A stretch of DNA of 64,000 nt from Acanthaster planci (taxonomy: Eukaryota > Echinodermata > Asteroidea > Valvatida > Acanthasteridae), in NCBI RefSeq assembly GCF_001949145.1, contig NW_019091403.1, forward strand, positions 1,116,619-1,180,618, written 5' to 3'. The notes under the pieces were generated by a model, which saw only the letters and a list, made by a program, of their open reading frames with translations, was not told the origin of the DNA and did not search any database. Each line of letters starts with the position of its first letter. Position 1 is the stretch's first letter. Shown here piece after piece: positions 40,709 to 52,326 of this stretch. The position numbers and the translations under genes were made by a program.

Positions 40709-43173
40709 ATGCTCCGGATCAGAGTTTCCGGACCTCGGAGTACATCAACTCCTACTACTACCACTACTAGTACTAGATGCTACTCTACTAAGGGGAAAGA
40801 GGATGAAACCAATGCCAAGACTTCATCACCTCCTCAGGATAAACCCTCAGCTGCCAAGGATCTCCTTAGTACTCTAACGGGCCTGAAGGTTGAGAAGAAT
40901 TTGTCTTCCAAGGTTGGGAGTTCACCGAGGTTGAGGTCAGCAGCAGCTGACTTCCGTGACCTGCTAAGTGCGAAAAAGACTAAAAGTGAGGGTGGTTCAG
41001 ACCTTGGTAGCAAGAGGTAAATTGAAAGTTGGAATTTGAGCCACTAATTCCCTTGGTGACAGTTGGCTTGGATTGATTTGTATGAACAACTTCAGGCCTC
41101 CTTATTGCTACCGATTTTGTCTTAAGCAATACTTTATTACGAGTTCATCACCACCAATTCATAATGCCCACGTTCACTTGGGACGTTGCATTCTGTGACC
41201 AATTTTGTGTGCTAATATTGAGACCTGTGTTTTGCCGATGCTATACCTGTGTTGGATTTGTGTGTAATGTGTGAAGTTGTCTTCCTCTTCCCCACAAAAT
41301 GCACAGACCAGAAGATATTACGAGGATGGTGGTAGAGACAGCCAAGGTGGTTGCTGAGATCTTCCCAGAGAAGGAGGTGGTGGAGTCAGACTTGCTGAAA
41401 CAGTTGCGGAAACACGACGAAGCAACGGCAGCAGGCAAGCAGGGAGACCTGGAGGCAGTCAGGTGTGTGAGTTGTGGATATGCGTTGATGGCTACGATGT
41501 GGACCGTGCTGTTCTTTTAAACTGGAGAGTCTCAGAGCTACATTGTATCTTAACAGAATGGTTGCTATTCTTCTAATGTATTTGTTCTTTTCTCATGTAG
41601 TTCCATTCTGTCTGGCATCAAGATTGAAAAACAAACTGCCGGCCAGAAAGAGCGGGATCAGACAAGGTCTCTTGATGAACGAGCACTAGCAGGTGCTTTT
41701 GGGAGCGGTTTTGAAGTTGGAGGGGAAACAGGTCATGAAGATCGAAGAGGGCATGGCCACAAACAAAAGCAGACAGTTAGAAGACAGCAAAGGTCAGAAA
41801 CAGGAACTGAGTTGTTACCGTCTCCATGATTTGTTTCTGCTTTTGCTCAGCAAAAAATGCTTGATTATGATTGTCTTGCATTTCAAGTTTTGGCCATGTT
41901 ACAAAGGTGCAAGTGGTTGTAGTTGACAAAGGTACCCTTTAGTATTGAAATGATCTAGCATTGAAGTTCAGTTTTAGAGAGTGCACTGATCTATATTCTT
42001 GTTTGTAGGAAAACCCTGTTTGACAGAAGTAGATTGAACATATTTGACCCAGCAGCAGATGACGCTTCAGAAGCACATGGTAGGTCTTGCAGACTCAGCT
42101 GTGCACAGACAGCACCTCAAGAAGACCCTAAGAGAAAGTAGAAGCACTGTGCAGTGGCCAGCACAGCGCTTTTATCATCACTGGCAACTTCCTTGAACAA
42201 GCTGTAATGTTGTTCTCAGATTAATCTCCAGTCATAAATTCCATATCCATTAGAGTACATCATACATGACCTGCTGTAGTTGAGGCTTTTATTTCTCTTC
42301 AAACAAAAATTGGAATCAGTGGATGCATAGACCACTCATGGATTTGGAGATTAATCAAAGTAGGTGGGTAACAAAGTATATGTGTGTTACATTCTGCTTC
42401 TTCTGCATTTAAGCCAGTTAGTTGCTTGTGTAACAAATGAATGTACTTTTTTGGTTGATTTTTTAAAAGAATTATCACCCAAAGAGCCTACTGTACCATC
42501 TCTTTGGGACAAGGAGGAAGACAAACAGTTGAGACAGCTCACGTATTCCACAATCAACCATGGCTTTGATGAATTGATCAAATGGACGGATGAAGGCAAA
42601 ATATGGCACTATCCAGTGGACAACGAGCAAGGTGGGTTGTCTTTGCTGGAATTGAGTGGATGGGAAGTGAATTTAGCAAGTAGGGTTCTGTCCTAGAAAT
42701 AAGTGGACATTTAGTTGCAATGTGTCTGTTTGTGCCATTTGAGTCATTTTATCGCCAAGACTTTCTTATTATTTTCAAATATTTGTGAACATGACTTTTA
42801 CCAGTGCGTGGACAGTTGGAAGCAATCATGCTATCATCTGGCTGTTGCAAATAGGCTATATCGCCCTCTATAGTTCAGCTCACCATAATCTCTGCACCAT
42901 CTCTTCCCCTCAGGTCTTGAGGAGGAGCAAGAGGTCCCTTTCCATGAACACATCTTCTTTGACCACCTTCTTGAAGACCTGCCTCAGATTGAACCTATCC
43001 AGAACTTCATGGAGCTGGTCTGTGTGGGACTTGGTCAGAACCCGTACTTGACCGTCCAGCAGAAGCATGACCACATCCTGTGGTTCAAGACGTACTTCAA
43101 GGAGCGAGAGGATGTGATCAGAGAGGCAATGGAGGCAGATCGGGCGGCTGAGGCCAGGGAAACGGCCACATAA
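40709..43173 (+). CDS. MRPS31: Mitochondrial small-subunit ribosomal protein mS31
   Basis: Structural protein of the mitochondrial ribosome small subunit (known). Exons: 40709-41016, 41307-41462, 41601-41792, 42009-42079, 42470-42631, 42914-43173; phases 2,2,2,1,1 agree and give 382 aa (human 395). The first 30 residues are Arg/Ser/Thr-rich without acidic residues, a mitochondrial presequence. A weakly conserved middle (SAAKDLLSTLTGLKVE, then SSILSGIKIEK) leads to SRLNIFDP and the conserved C-terminal MRP-S31 domain: VPSLWDKEEDKQL, NHGFDELIKWTDEGKIWHYP, FHEHIFFDHLLEDLP and FMELVCVGLGQNPYLTVQQK, all close to human. The donor at 41792 was chosen because reading on meets a stop at 41831. Polyadenylation signal AATAAA at 43490-43495. 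Confidence 0.95.
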
Positions 43174-43489
43174 TACCCACTCCACCAACTCTGTCCATGC
43201 AGATTCCCTTAGGTGTGCGTACCATCACCTGCTGACCAGAAATGAGTGTATTTTCTTAAGAATCACTGCATGTGCCGTTGGAGTTCAGCTTTTCTGATAT
43301 CAAAGCTCGAAGACTTTGCCTGTGGGACACTAGATTTGTTGAATTTGCTGAAGAGTCCAGGGCATAAAGTTATTAGCTGGCAGTGAGACTGGATACATTC
43401 AGTGTCTGTACTTGTTTCATCATTTGCTACTTAAAGGAATATGTTTTCAAGTTTGATCTAGAGTGTCAAATTACAATGTATGTTGTAAT

Positions 43490-43495
43490 AATAAA
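43490..43495 (+). terminator. MRPS31 polyadenylation signal
   Basis: AATAAA about 320 bases after the MRPS31 stop codon. Confidence 0.5.
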
Positions 43496-43499
43496 ACGA

Positions 43500-46400
43500 G
43501 ATTGTCCTGTTCGTGAAAGGTTACTCCTTCTGCATGTACTGTTTATTGGCTGTGTTTGTACTCGCTACATGTACAATTACTCCTTGTCTGGAGGCGTCTT
43601 TTAGATTGGTTATTTGGAATTGGGATGTGGCTGGGTTGTGTGACTGATGCAAAAATATTTGGACCCTCTTTCATTATCACTGTAGACCCGCCCTCTACGG
43701 TCGTTGAGAATGCCATATCCTTGTTCCAGTGTGACGGGCACAGTTCAAAGGAATCTTGTCCACATAGCGTAGAATACCTTTGAAGATCGACATTACAGAC
43801 AAGAGTCAATCTTTGTCGGGCAGACTGAAGCTCCCTTTTCGTCTATTCATATCACCTTCTTGACAGGAGTGATTCCAAATCCCACTCGAGATTCCCAAGT
43901 TGGTAGACTGCTGGAGAAAACTCACTATGTCGGCGCAACCTTTTATCCTGCCGTCCAAGCACCGTGTAATCCCTGGGCACAATCCAATAGGCCATGATAG
44001 GATTGCCCGAGGAAATATTCCACGAGCTTTAGGAGAAAAAAAACCCTGGTCCCTGGCGAAGATGCATCCAATCACCGTACCCCGGTCTGCCAAGATATCG
44101 GTACTTTCAGCTCAACTGTCGCTTATGTACAGCGTGAAGAAGACAATAGGTCGGATGACAGTTTAAAAACAGGAAGATGGTGATGGTGATGATGAGGTTG
44201 ATAATAAGTGATGATGTGACCGAAACGTCTTAACAGATCTTAGCATGACTTTTAATCTTGTCACTTCTATGGGAGCTTCGCCGATCCGCGGTAGTGATCT
44301 ATAAAAGCGCTTCACAAAAGATCACAAATACTTAAGACAAACATCCTCAAATGTACAGAGTGCCCGCTCCCAAACAATTACTCCAGTAAAAGGGGGGTAT
44401 TTGATAAATTGAGGGGTGCTAAGGATTGGTGATGAGGGGCCCCTGATCGGTGTTAAGAGGCGGAAAACTAGGATCAGATTTCTTTAAACGGTCGATCGAG
44501 TTAAAGACTTCAAAGTAGGGATCTGCAAGAAGTAAATGCCGTGACTGAATGAATCTTGATAAGTGTTGCTTTTGTGAAAAAGTAATTTGAAGAAATGTAG
44601 CGTAGTGTTGACGAGGGGGTTGAGAAACTTAAGTGATCTCAATAGAAAAGGGCTTGAATGTAACGCTTCATTATTCTGGAGAGTGTTTTGCTACGTGTGG
44701 CGTGTCCAGGTTGAAGACCTCAAGAGTGGGAAGTTTCCTTTAAAAAGTCATATATGTGAAATACAGAGCGAATGTGTCAAAGCCTTTTTCCAAGGCGTTA
44801 TCATTTAGACATGGTACGGTAAGGGAAAAACTCTGTGAGATTCTAAGTGAATTAACTTGTATTCAGTTCGGTGGCCAGATATCCAAAAGGGTGTACGATT
44901 GAAGTTAATTTGACGTCAATGGTGTGGCCCAACCAGGTGTAGACCACAGGTGGAGAACAGTTTACTCGAGAAGTATTCGTCATCACCACTTGTCTTGCTG
45001 AGAGCAAACACCAACCCATCCTCCAACCTGTTGGTCGGTCACTTCAGAACCACTACTCAACTTTCCTCCCTCAAATAAGATGAGTCTAAAGAGATGCCGT
45101 GGCATCGTTTGCAGTGTTTACAGAAGATTACAGCCGTCTTGTAATGTGGTTTGTATAAACAGACGTCTTTATGAGCGACTGATGTTGATATCAAACATAG
45201 GGAGATTCGCTGGACAGAACGGATTTTCCGTGTGATCATGACTAAAGACAACGCTTCGAGGTATACGTTCTATCTGTCACTATATTTGTACGTGTTTCTT
45301 CAGCCATGTATCGAGGACGTATTGCCGAAAATATAGCAAATACATGTAATTGACTTGGCAGCCTCGGTCACGCCTTCTGTGCACCGTCTGTTTTGTGCAA
45401 AATTGCGCATGCCTGTTATCAAGCACCCTCCTAATGATCGCTGGATGTATGCTCTGACTGAAAATAACTGCTTGACGCAAAGATATTTTTGGGTATTGTT
45501 GGCGATATCGAGGCTAGTAAAGAGAGGTACAACATCCCTCAACCATGTTTTTCTGTGTTTCACGCCGATGAGGGCGCCTTTCCTGAAGCTGTACATGCCG
45601 CTTCTTTAAAAGCACTATACGCTATTGTACGCAGGCAATCTTTGAGACCTCCTCATTGTTAGGGAGTTTTTACTCCCAAGTGAATCACTACAAGAAGGTG
45701 AGGATAATCCTAAGCCGGGGGCGCTAGAGCGACCCGGCCTCCTCCAGGGAAACCAATCGTGGCCAATTAACTTCTGGAAAAATGACCGCGGGCCGGGCTT
45801 ATCCAAATCCCTCGCCCTCGCCTCTTGGACCTGGCCCTCAAGAGACCCGGTCCTGTTCAACTCCAGCTCAGGTGCCCCTTTTGGAGATTTTTTTCCTTTT
45901 TGGAAGGCACTGTAGATATAGTTTTTCTACCAGGTGTTGTGGCCATCTCAAATGTGCTTCTGGCTTATCGTATAATGTGGGTCGTCCAACAAAATGAGGT
46001 CTTATAGGGATGATGTTCTCCCTGTAAAGTACAACAACAATGTGGATGGACTTACCTACCTCATTAGCCGGCTTTAGATCTTAGTAAATAGATTTGGATC
46101 GTAAACCCGACAGCACCTTTGATACTTCGTTACTTCATTGTTTCTTCGCTAAAATGCGCAACGGCAGGTAACTAGCCAGTGGCATGACAGACACGAAACA
46201 TCCGATTTTAACAAGTAGTGCGTGCCTGTCCCTCATGCTGTGAATGCATCACAGGAGGCTAAAGCCAGGTGAAAAAAAGGTGTTGGTGTTAATGCACGTT
46301 GAGTACGATAAACAAGGACATTTTTTTCACTGGCCACACAAGGTCCTGATACCTTACCGTTGCATGCAGCGGCTCAGAGAGATCTATTCTCCTCCAAGTT

Positions 46401-49400
46401 TCTTTGCTCTTCTCCTTACAGCAGCGAGCCGGGTACCGCTTGATCCCCTAACTCGGGTCTATACGGGATGCTCCCTTGGGCGGTCTATTTCATACCGACT
46501 TGTTTTGTTATTTGGCCTAGCCACCTGCAGTCAACGGGCGGCTACACTCGCCAGACACAAGAGCCATAGAGCCCCCTGAAAAACGGTCCCCGAACCCACC
46601 GCCTTGAGGGTGAGTTTGACTTGTGCGTGTACCTTACAACCCGCAAGGGACGAACCTAAAACCCAAACAGACTTCCATTTTTTCACCCTCTTTTCTTTAT
46701 CTTTATTTCTTTTCAATCAATTTGCCATTTTTCTCCCCTTCCAACAATCCTCCCGGCTTTTTCACTCCGACACCGACTCTTTCACAAACTTTTCAACGTC
46801 TCAGAAAAAAAAGACAGAAAAAAATCTGTGGGGATCATAAAAAGAGATGTCAATCACGTCAACATTTCAAGTCGATTGTGAAAAGAAAAAAGGTGAAGAA
46901 AAAAGCAGCGAGTTGTTTTCTTGCATTTGATAGCGCAGGGCACATGCGCATTGAATGTACCGCACTGCTTGGGGCCTACAAACGCCGGCAAGGTATTTAT
47001 ATTACTAAACGAAAAGTGCGACGTGTGAAAGAACCTAATTCGAAACAACACCACAAGAAAAGGTTCGGCTTTTTCTCCCTTTTTCTCGTTGTAAACTCCT
47101 ACGCTTTTTCTTTTCTTGCTCCATAACTTTGCACTTGTGGATGAAATGTAAACTCAGTTTATACGCCGTCACTCATTACCCGGTGTAATCTGAGTGGAAA
47201 ACTACGGGTTGGTAATCACACCAATACTACGTTTACAAAAGAATTCGACACAAACTCTACCAAGTCTTACTCTTAATTATACTCACCACCGCATCATTCT
47301 GCCTGAATCTTGAGCTTGTCTTATATCGTCTCAATTCAGTTGCAACTCAACTTGTCCATCCCGTATCACATTTACAAGGCAGTCTGAAAATAAAATAAGG
47401 ATTTAAGGATTTTCCTTTGACCGGACAAAAAGGATTTTGTTTAATCAACCACTTATAAAACAACACCCCTCCTGCGTTAAAAATGACGAAACATGGCGTT
47501 GGAATGAAAAAAAACCAGCTTTGTTGTTGAAATTTTTAATTTTCAGGAGCACATTACAACGCAGGCGTCGCTAGAGGGCGATGTGGGAGCGTCACAACCC
47601 CTTCCCCCATTCGGTTCTGTCGGCAAAATCATGGGTGCTGTCAGCAAGGATGGATAAGGAAGGGGGGGGGCTCAGTTAAATGTCAGGTAGGGTAATCAGA
47701 CGGTTACACTCGTGAAATTCGCTGACGGCCCATCGGCAGATTTCATGATGGCACCCAATCCCTTAAAATGGTCTGAGAAAGCCCTTGGTCAGTAGGATGT
47801 TAAAGGCTAAAATAAGACGACCTTAATTTAGGTACATTCCGTCAGTCATTGCACTTTTCAAGAAGTCTTTTCTACCCATGTTCGTGTCAGACAAAACCAC
47901 TGCTGCCGCAAAATGACCGGTGTCTCCCTTCACCACAATCTGCGGGTTTTCGCTCTCAATGCCCCACTGGTTGTTGAGTTCCGCATTCACTTTTGTTACC
48001 TGTAATCGTCACCGAAATGTCAACCCAACCGCAGTTTGTCATTCATCAGTATAACGTCTTTTCGATGCCCCTCAACCACTCAGTGAAATTTGTTTAAAGC
48101 TTTAAGAGATTAGCAAGGTGTAAAAGGTCATAATTTTGCGGTTTTCCTTCAGAGAACCAGGTTTTGTAAAGATTTGCCTGTACGCTCATAAAGTAGGCCT
48201 TAGTGAAAGCTGTTGTGGCTTTTTAATTGGTACGATTTGTCTTACGCTATTGAGAATGTAGGGCGCAAGGAAACGACACACGGGTACACCGACCGCGGTG
48301 GCTTTAGTTGGTCAGCAGTTTAAACACTGGCCGGAACCGTGACCTGGAACGAGTTATCGGACATGCCTTAAAGCGACGCCTGGTTGTGACAGTGACGTTT
48401 AAAAGTTAATATGAGTGTAAAAATATTTGCTTTACATTAGCGAAAAAGGCCAGGCCATTGTTATTAAGAAGACTTGAAGAAATGTATTAATAGACGTTCA
48501 TGTTTCGGTGGGTATCCGGTGAAGGGGGAGGAACACATGATTTCTGTGGGTTTGGGAAAACATGGCACTGTTGAGAAGAGTTGTCAACATCAAAGAGAAA
48601 CCGAATTGGTTTTCGTAGATAATTTGTAAAGCTCCTACCTTACCAAACACCTACTCATAATAATTATATTCCATTACCTGGCCTTGCGATAACTTCATTC
48701 TCTTGCCGTTCAACTCTCCCCTAGACTAGAATGAAGTCAGCTACTTTTTTTGTCCCGACAAAAAGTCTTGTTTTAATATCGCCAACCCAGAGTAGTCCGT
48801 GAACCGGCTAACTTTGATCCTGGTATCGGTTTCCACAGTACGCTACAGGCTTTCTATTCACAGCAACATATTTTGAGGCTCCTGTTTTTGTGGGGGAACT
48901 TTCCAGAGCTAAGAGTGATGTTTTTCCTGTGTTTTTTCTCGGGTAAAGGCGCAGAACCCCCTTCAACTTTCTATTCCCAAAGGAGTCTGAGCGGTGTGAA
49001 TATCTCTAAATACCGGGGCGAGTAGTGCAGGTAATAATACGAAGATTGTGATGAATGAATCGACGAATGAAGTGAAATCGTGGTGCGAGGGATTAGAATT
49101 GGGTCTGATCCGCAAGCCAAATAAACTCGATCTTGCTCGGGCGCAGGGGGACTCGAGTCTTGTTTTCCCGAAGGGGGCTGGATATTTTTGTTCGGTTAAA
49201 CTGGGCGAGAAACGAGCGAAGGAAATCCACAAAGAGCTAACTGACGCAGAATCAGAGTCAATGTCGACACTTTTAACTGCGGTCGGACCCGGTTAGTGTC
49301 ACTAGCGTTCACTCTGAATGACACACAAAAAAAAAAACTCGGCAGGGCTGCTCTGAAAGGGTCCGCATTGTGACAACGCATGAGTCTTCCAAACTGGTAT

Positions 49401-50004
49401 TTTGGGGCCCATAGTGTGTTTTCTTTTTCTTGTTTTGTTTGCGTCGGTTGGTTTGATCTCAGAGGGTCACGGAGGACAGATTTTTATTTCGGATAAAACA
49501 CCTGTACCTGAGGTCCCGAGGGGAAAAGAAAGAGTGAGAGATTTGACATTTTGATTTCTGAAATTGAGTCATTCTGTAGCTGTAATTTGTTGTTCATCAT
49601 CGACAGGAAAAAGAAGTAAAGAACCGTACGTGAATAAAGGTTAGCGGGTTGTTGGATGACTTCTCAACTAGGAAGAGGCAAGACCAACGCGGACACAAAC
49701 ACAGTACTAGTCAATAAAGTGTCCCGTTCGTTTTTGTTACTTATCCAGTCCCTTGAGGTGGGGTTCGTGAGGGTTCTATCTTGCCGTCAGCTGACCTTTT
49801 CCTGACATAGGAAAATGTTTGAAATTTTTTAAAGCGCCCTCTGTTCGGATGAATAACAGTTGTCCCCCCAAAAATCCACAACCATTTAAATATTATCAAG
49901 AGCCTCTACTGCCCCCCCCCAAATGGAAATAATCCCCTTAATAGAACCCCTGAGTTACCCAAGGATGAACCAATTTATATAATTGGTGACAGAGTACTCC
50001 CTGA
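43500..50004. other. Gene-poor region, first part
   Basis: No exon I can support on either strand. Open frames are isolated, lack splice-compatible neighbours and resemble no known protein. Contents noted: a GATGGT/GATGAT triplet run at about 44176-44215, a pyrimidine-rich tract at about 46675-46770, and several C or A homopolymers. Confidence 0.5.
44176..44215. repeat. GATGGT/GATGAT microsatellite
   Basis: Short imperfect triplet repeat, GATGGTGATGGTGATGATGA and similar. Confidence 0.5.
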
Positions 50005-50295
50005 ACCTTTGAGTGAGGTCGGCGTAGTACTTCTTTCCTCGCCTTCCACCTCTGTGGTCCCGGGTTCGATTCCTGGCCTAGTCCACATGTGGATTGGGTT
50101 TTCAGTCCCTACCTGATTCTGAGGGCTTTACCCAGAACATTCCTCTTGGGTTTTCCTCCCACCTCTAAAACTAACTACTTTTTATGGTCTCCCCGAGTCC
50201 CCACTACAGGTTTCTTCAGGCTTGCGAGCTACAGTACCTGGGGTGCTTTTGAGGAATCCTTGGTGTCATTACCAGAAATAATAAATCCTATTACG
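50005..50295 (+). mobile_element. tRNA-derived SINE with Pol III B box, copy 1
   Basis: A perfect B box, GGTTCGATTCC, lies at 50063-50073 in a tRNA-like head, followed by a body beginning CACATGTGGATTGGG that recurs at 31364-31556, and an A/T-rich tail with AATAATAAAT. Head, body and tail order is that of a tRNA-derived SINE. Exact ends are uncertain. Confidence 0.7.
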
Positions 50296-51725
50296 AACAC
50301 CTTTATTCAGTTTTCAACTGTTAAGCATTTTGGCCCACTATCCTATCGTTTCAAGTTCTTTCTTCTTGCATCATATTGATCTTTGAAATATGTGACAAAT
50401 TGGATACCCGGGGACTTAACGACACCCAGTTGAACTTCCGCTGAACTTGCCGGAAGTTCGTAAAGTGAAGAAGAATTGAAATTATGTTACCCGACAGGAC
50501 CTCAACTGGCAATGAAGTTCGGTTTTATTCAGCCGTGACTTTTCCTAAAAACTCCAAAAGGGTTGTAGAATTGAGATTATGTGAGTCAGACCCCTTTTCA
50601 CCCCACTTTTTGTTTCACCGCTTACCCACCGGACTGTCCACTTTCTTCACCAATTTTTGGGGAAGAAAGATTGACACTGTTGTCATGGGAACGGAACAAT
50701 TCGAGCCAAATTGACTGACGAGAATGATTGATCAGAAGTTGGTTGCGGTTTGTTAACTCAACGCGCAATTGTTACAACTTCTGTCAAAACGCGGTAGTCT
50801 TTTGTTCCCACATTGGGCAGTTTTCGAAATGAGGGAAACATGCCACCTTGTGATGGAAACTTTTTCATCACCTTCTTACCATAGTGTCCATCATCTCAAC
50901 AAGAAGTCATGACAGAAGTTGCAATTCCCCCAAAAAACAAAGAGTCCAGCTTCATTCGTATTCAGGTCAGCCAGCATTCAACCTCATTCTCATGTGGTAC
51001 GATCTCGCCGCGCCATGTTCGTTCCCACCATGCCTTGCGCTACTGAAGGCACGCGCACGCTGCCCATGGAGTCGAGGTTGGCCAGCACTATCTTGCACAT
51101 ATGCTGGACCACCAAAACCCAACAACAAATCCGACATTCAAGATTGTCCAACGTCCGTTACTGTTTCGCTAGCAAAACAGGTCTACCGCCACCCTACACA
51201 TTTTGCAGAAACCAAATGTCCATAAAAAACATCGAAATGCCCGAACGCATCCTCTCTTTGGTGACGCCATCGCTATTTATTGAAAAAAGATTCGAAAATA
51301 AATTTGATTTTTACATCAACAAACGCCATCTTTGTTGTGGTGCTATGGCTATTATTTGAACAGGCTCCAAGTTGCGCCATATCATGACGGGAAACACCGC
51401 TGCGGTCAGTGGAGAAAAAAGCGATCGGAATCATGCCACAAAACTCAATTTCCGTTTTACGTTCGCTTGATTACAACGAGACTAAAGCCAAGCCTTCATT
51501 GGACCGTATGTAGCAGCAGAAACCCTCCTTTCCGGTCGTCAGAACAAAAAAGCCAGACCAGATTACAATCGAATAAGTCAATGTGTAACTAATAAGCTCG
51601 CTGGAGCCAGCTTCCTGCATTGGTATTATTAATTATCAGGCCCGTAGAGTATAGACCTTACAAAAGGTGGAGATTTGATGTTTGACCACGGGGCGAGCTG
51701 TGGGCTACGCCGGGCGGGACAGTGT

Positions 51726-51764
51726 CGGCGGGACGAGCCGGCGGGACGAGCCGGCGGGGCTGGC
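51726..51764. repeat. 13-bp GC-rich tandem repeat, three units
   Basis: Unit CGGCGGGACGAGC twice exactly, then a diverged third copy. Confidence 0.6.
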
Positions 51765-52140
51765 CGGTAGAACCGCCGCAGACTTCCCGTCGGATATGTT
51801 GCGTTACGCGCTTCGCTGCTTCATTGATCGTGGTTTCCTTCAGGATTTAACATCACGTCGCCATTGAGAACAACAAACTTAACGTCCGTTTTAATGAGAA
51901 AAACAGATCACGAGTAAGATCGTCGATATCTCTCCCATAACAAGCTGGAAATCAAACACCAACTACAGTTGTTGAACTGGAACTTTTAATAACCCACACG
52001 TCTTAGCTTACGGAACTTATACACTCAGGGAAAAGTTCCAAGCTTCATTTCAGACTTTGTCATAACACTTTTTTGAAAATTAGCATTATCACATTTTACG
52101 TTGACTATGCAAAAGAACCCCCTTCAAAAAGCCAAATCCA

Positions 52141-52326
52141 CTCAGAAATAGTGAAAACCTCATAAGAGTGAAAAACCACTCCCTCCAGTTGTCCTTTATA
52201 TGGCTTCTTAGCACAGTGGAGATGTTACTCTTTTTGGAGTGATATTCACCCTTTTAGAGTATTTTTAAATCCTTTTACGGTGGTTTTTCACTCTTTTGAA
52301 GTGGTTTTACGAGGATTCGTTCTGAG
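52141..52326. mobile_element. 186-bp foldback element
   Basis: Nested inverted repeats share one centre: outer CTCAGAA (52141-52147) with TTCTGAG (52320-52326), and a perfect 15-bp pair AGAGTGAAAAACCAC (52165-52179) with GTGGTTTTTCACTCT (52280-52294). Between them GTGA/TCAC and ACTCT/AGAGT pairs also fold. It looks like a non-autonomous foldback transposon; no duplication of target sequence was identified. Confidence 0.5.

Noticed and set aside
43806-44166. Overlapping frames on both strands near 44 kb
   Set aside because: No recognisable domains and no splice partners.
46623-47126. 167-codon plus frame rich in Lys, Phe and Ser
   Set aside because: Low-complexity translation of pyrimidine and A-rich tracts; no homology or splice context.
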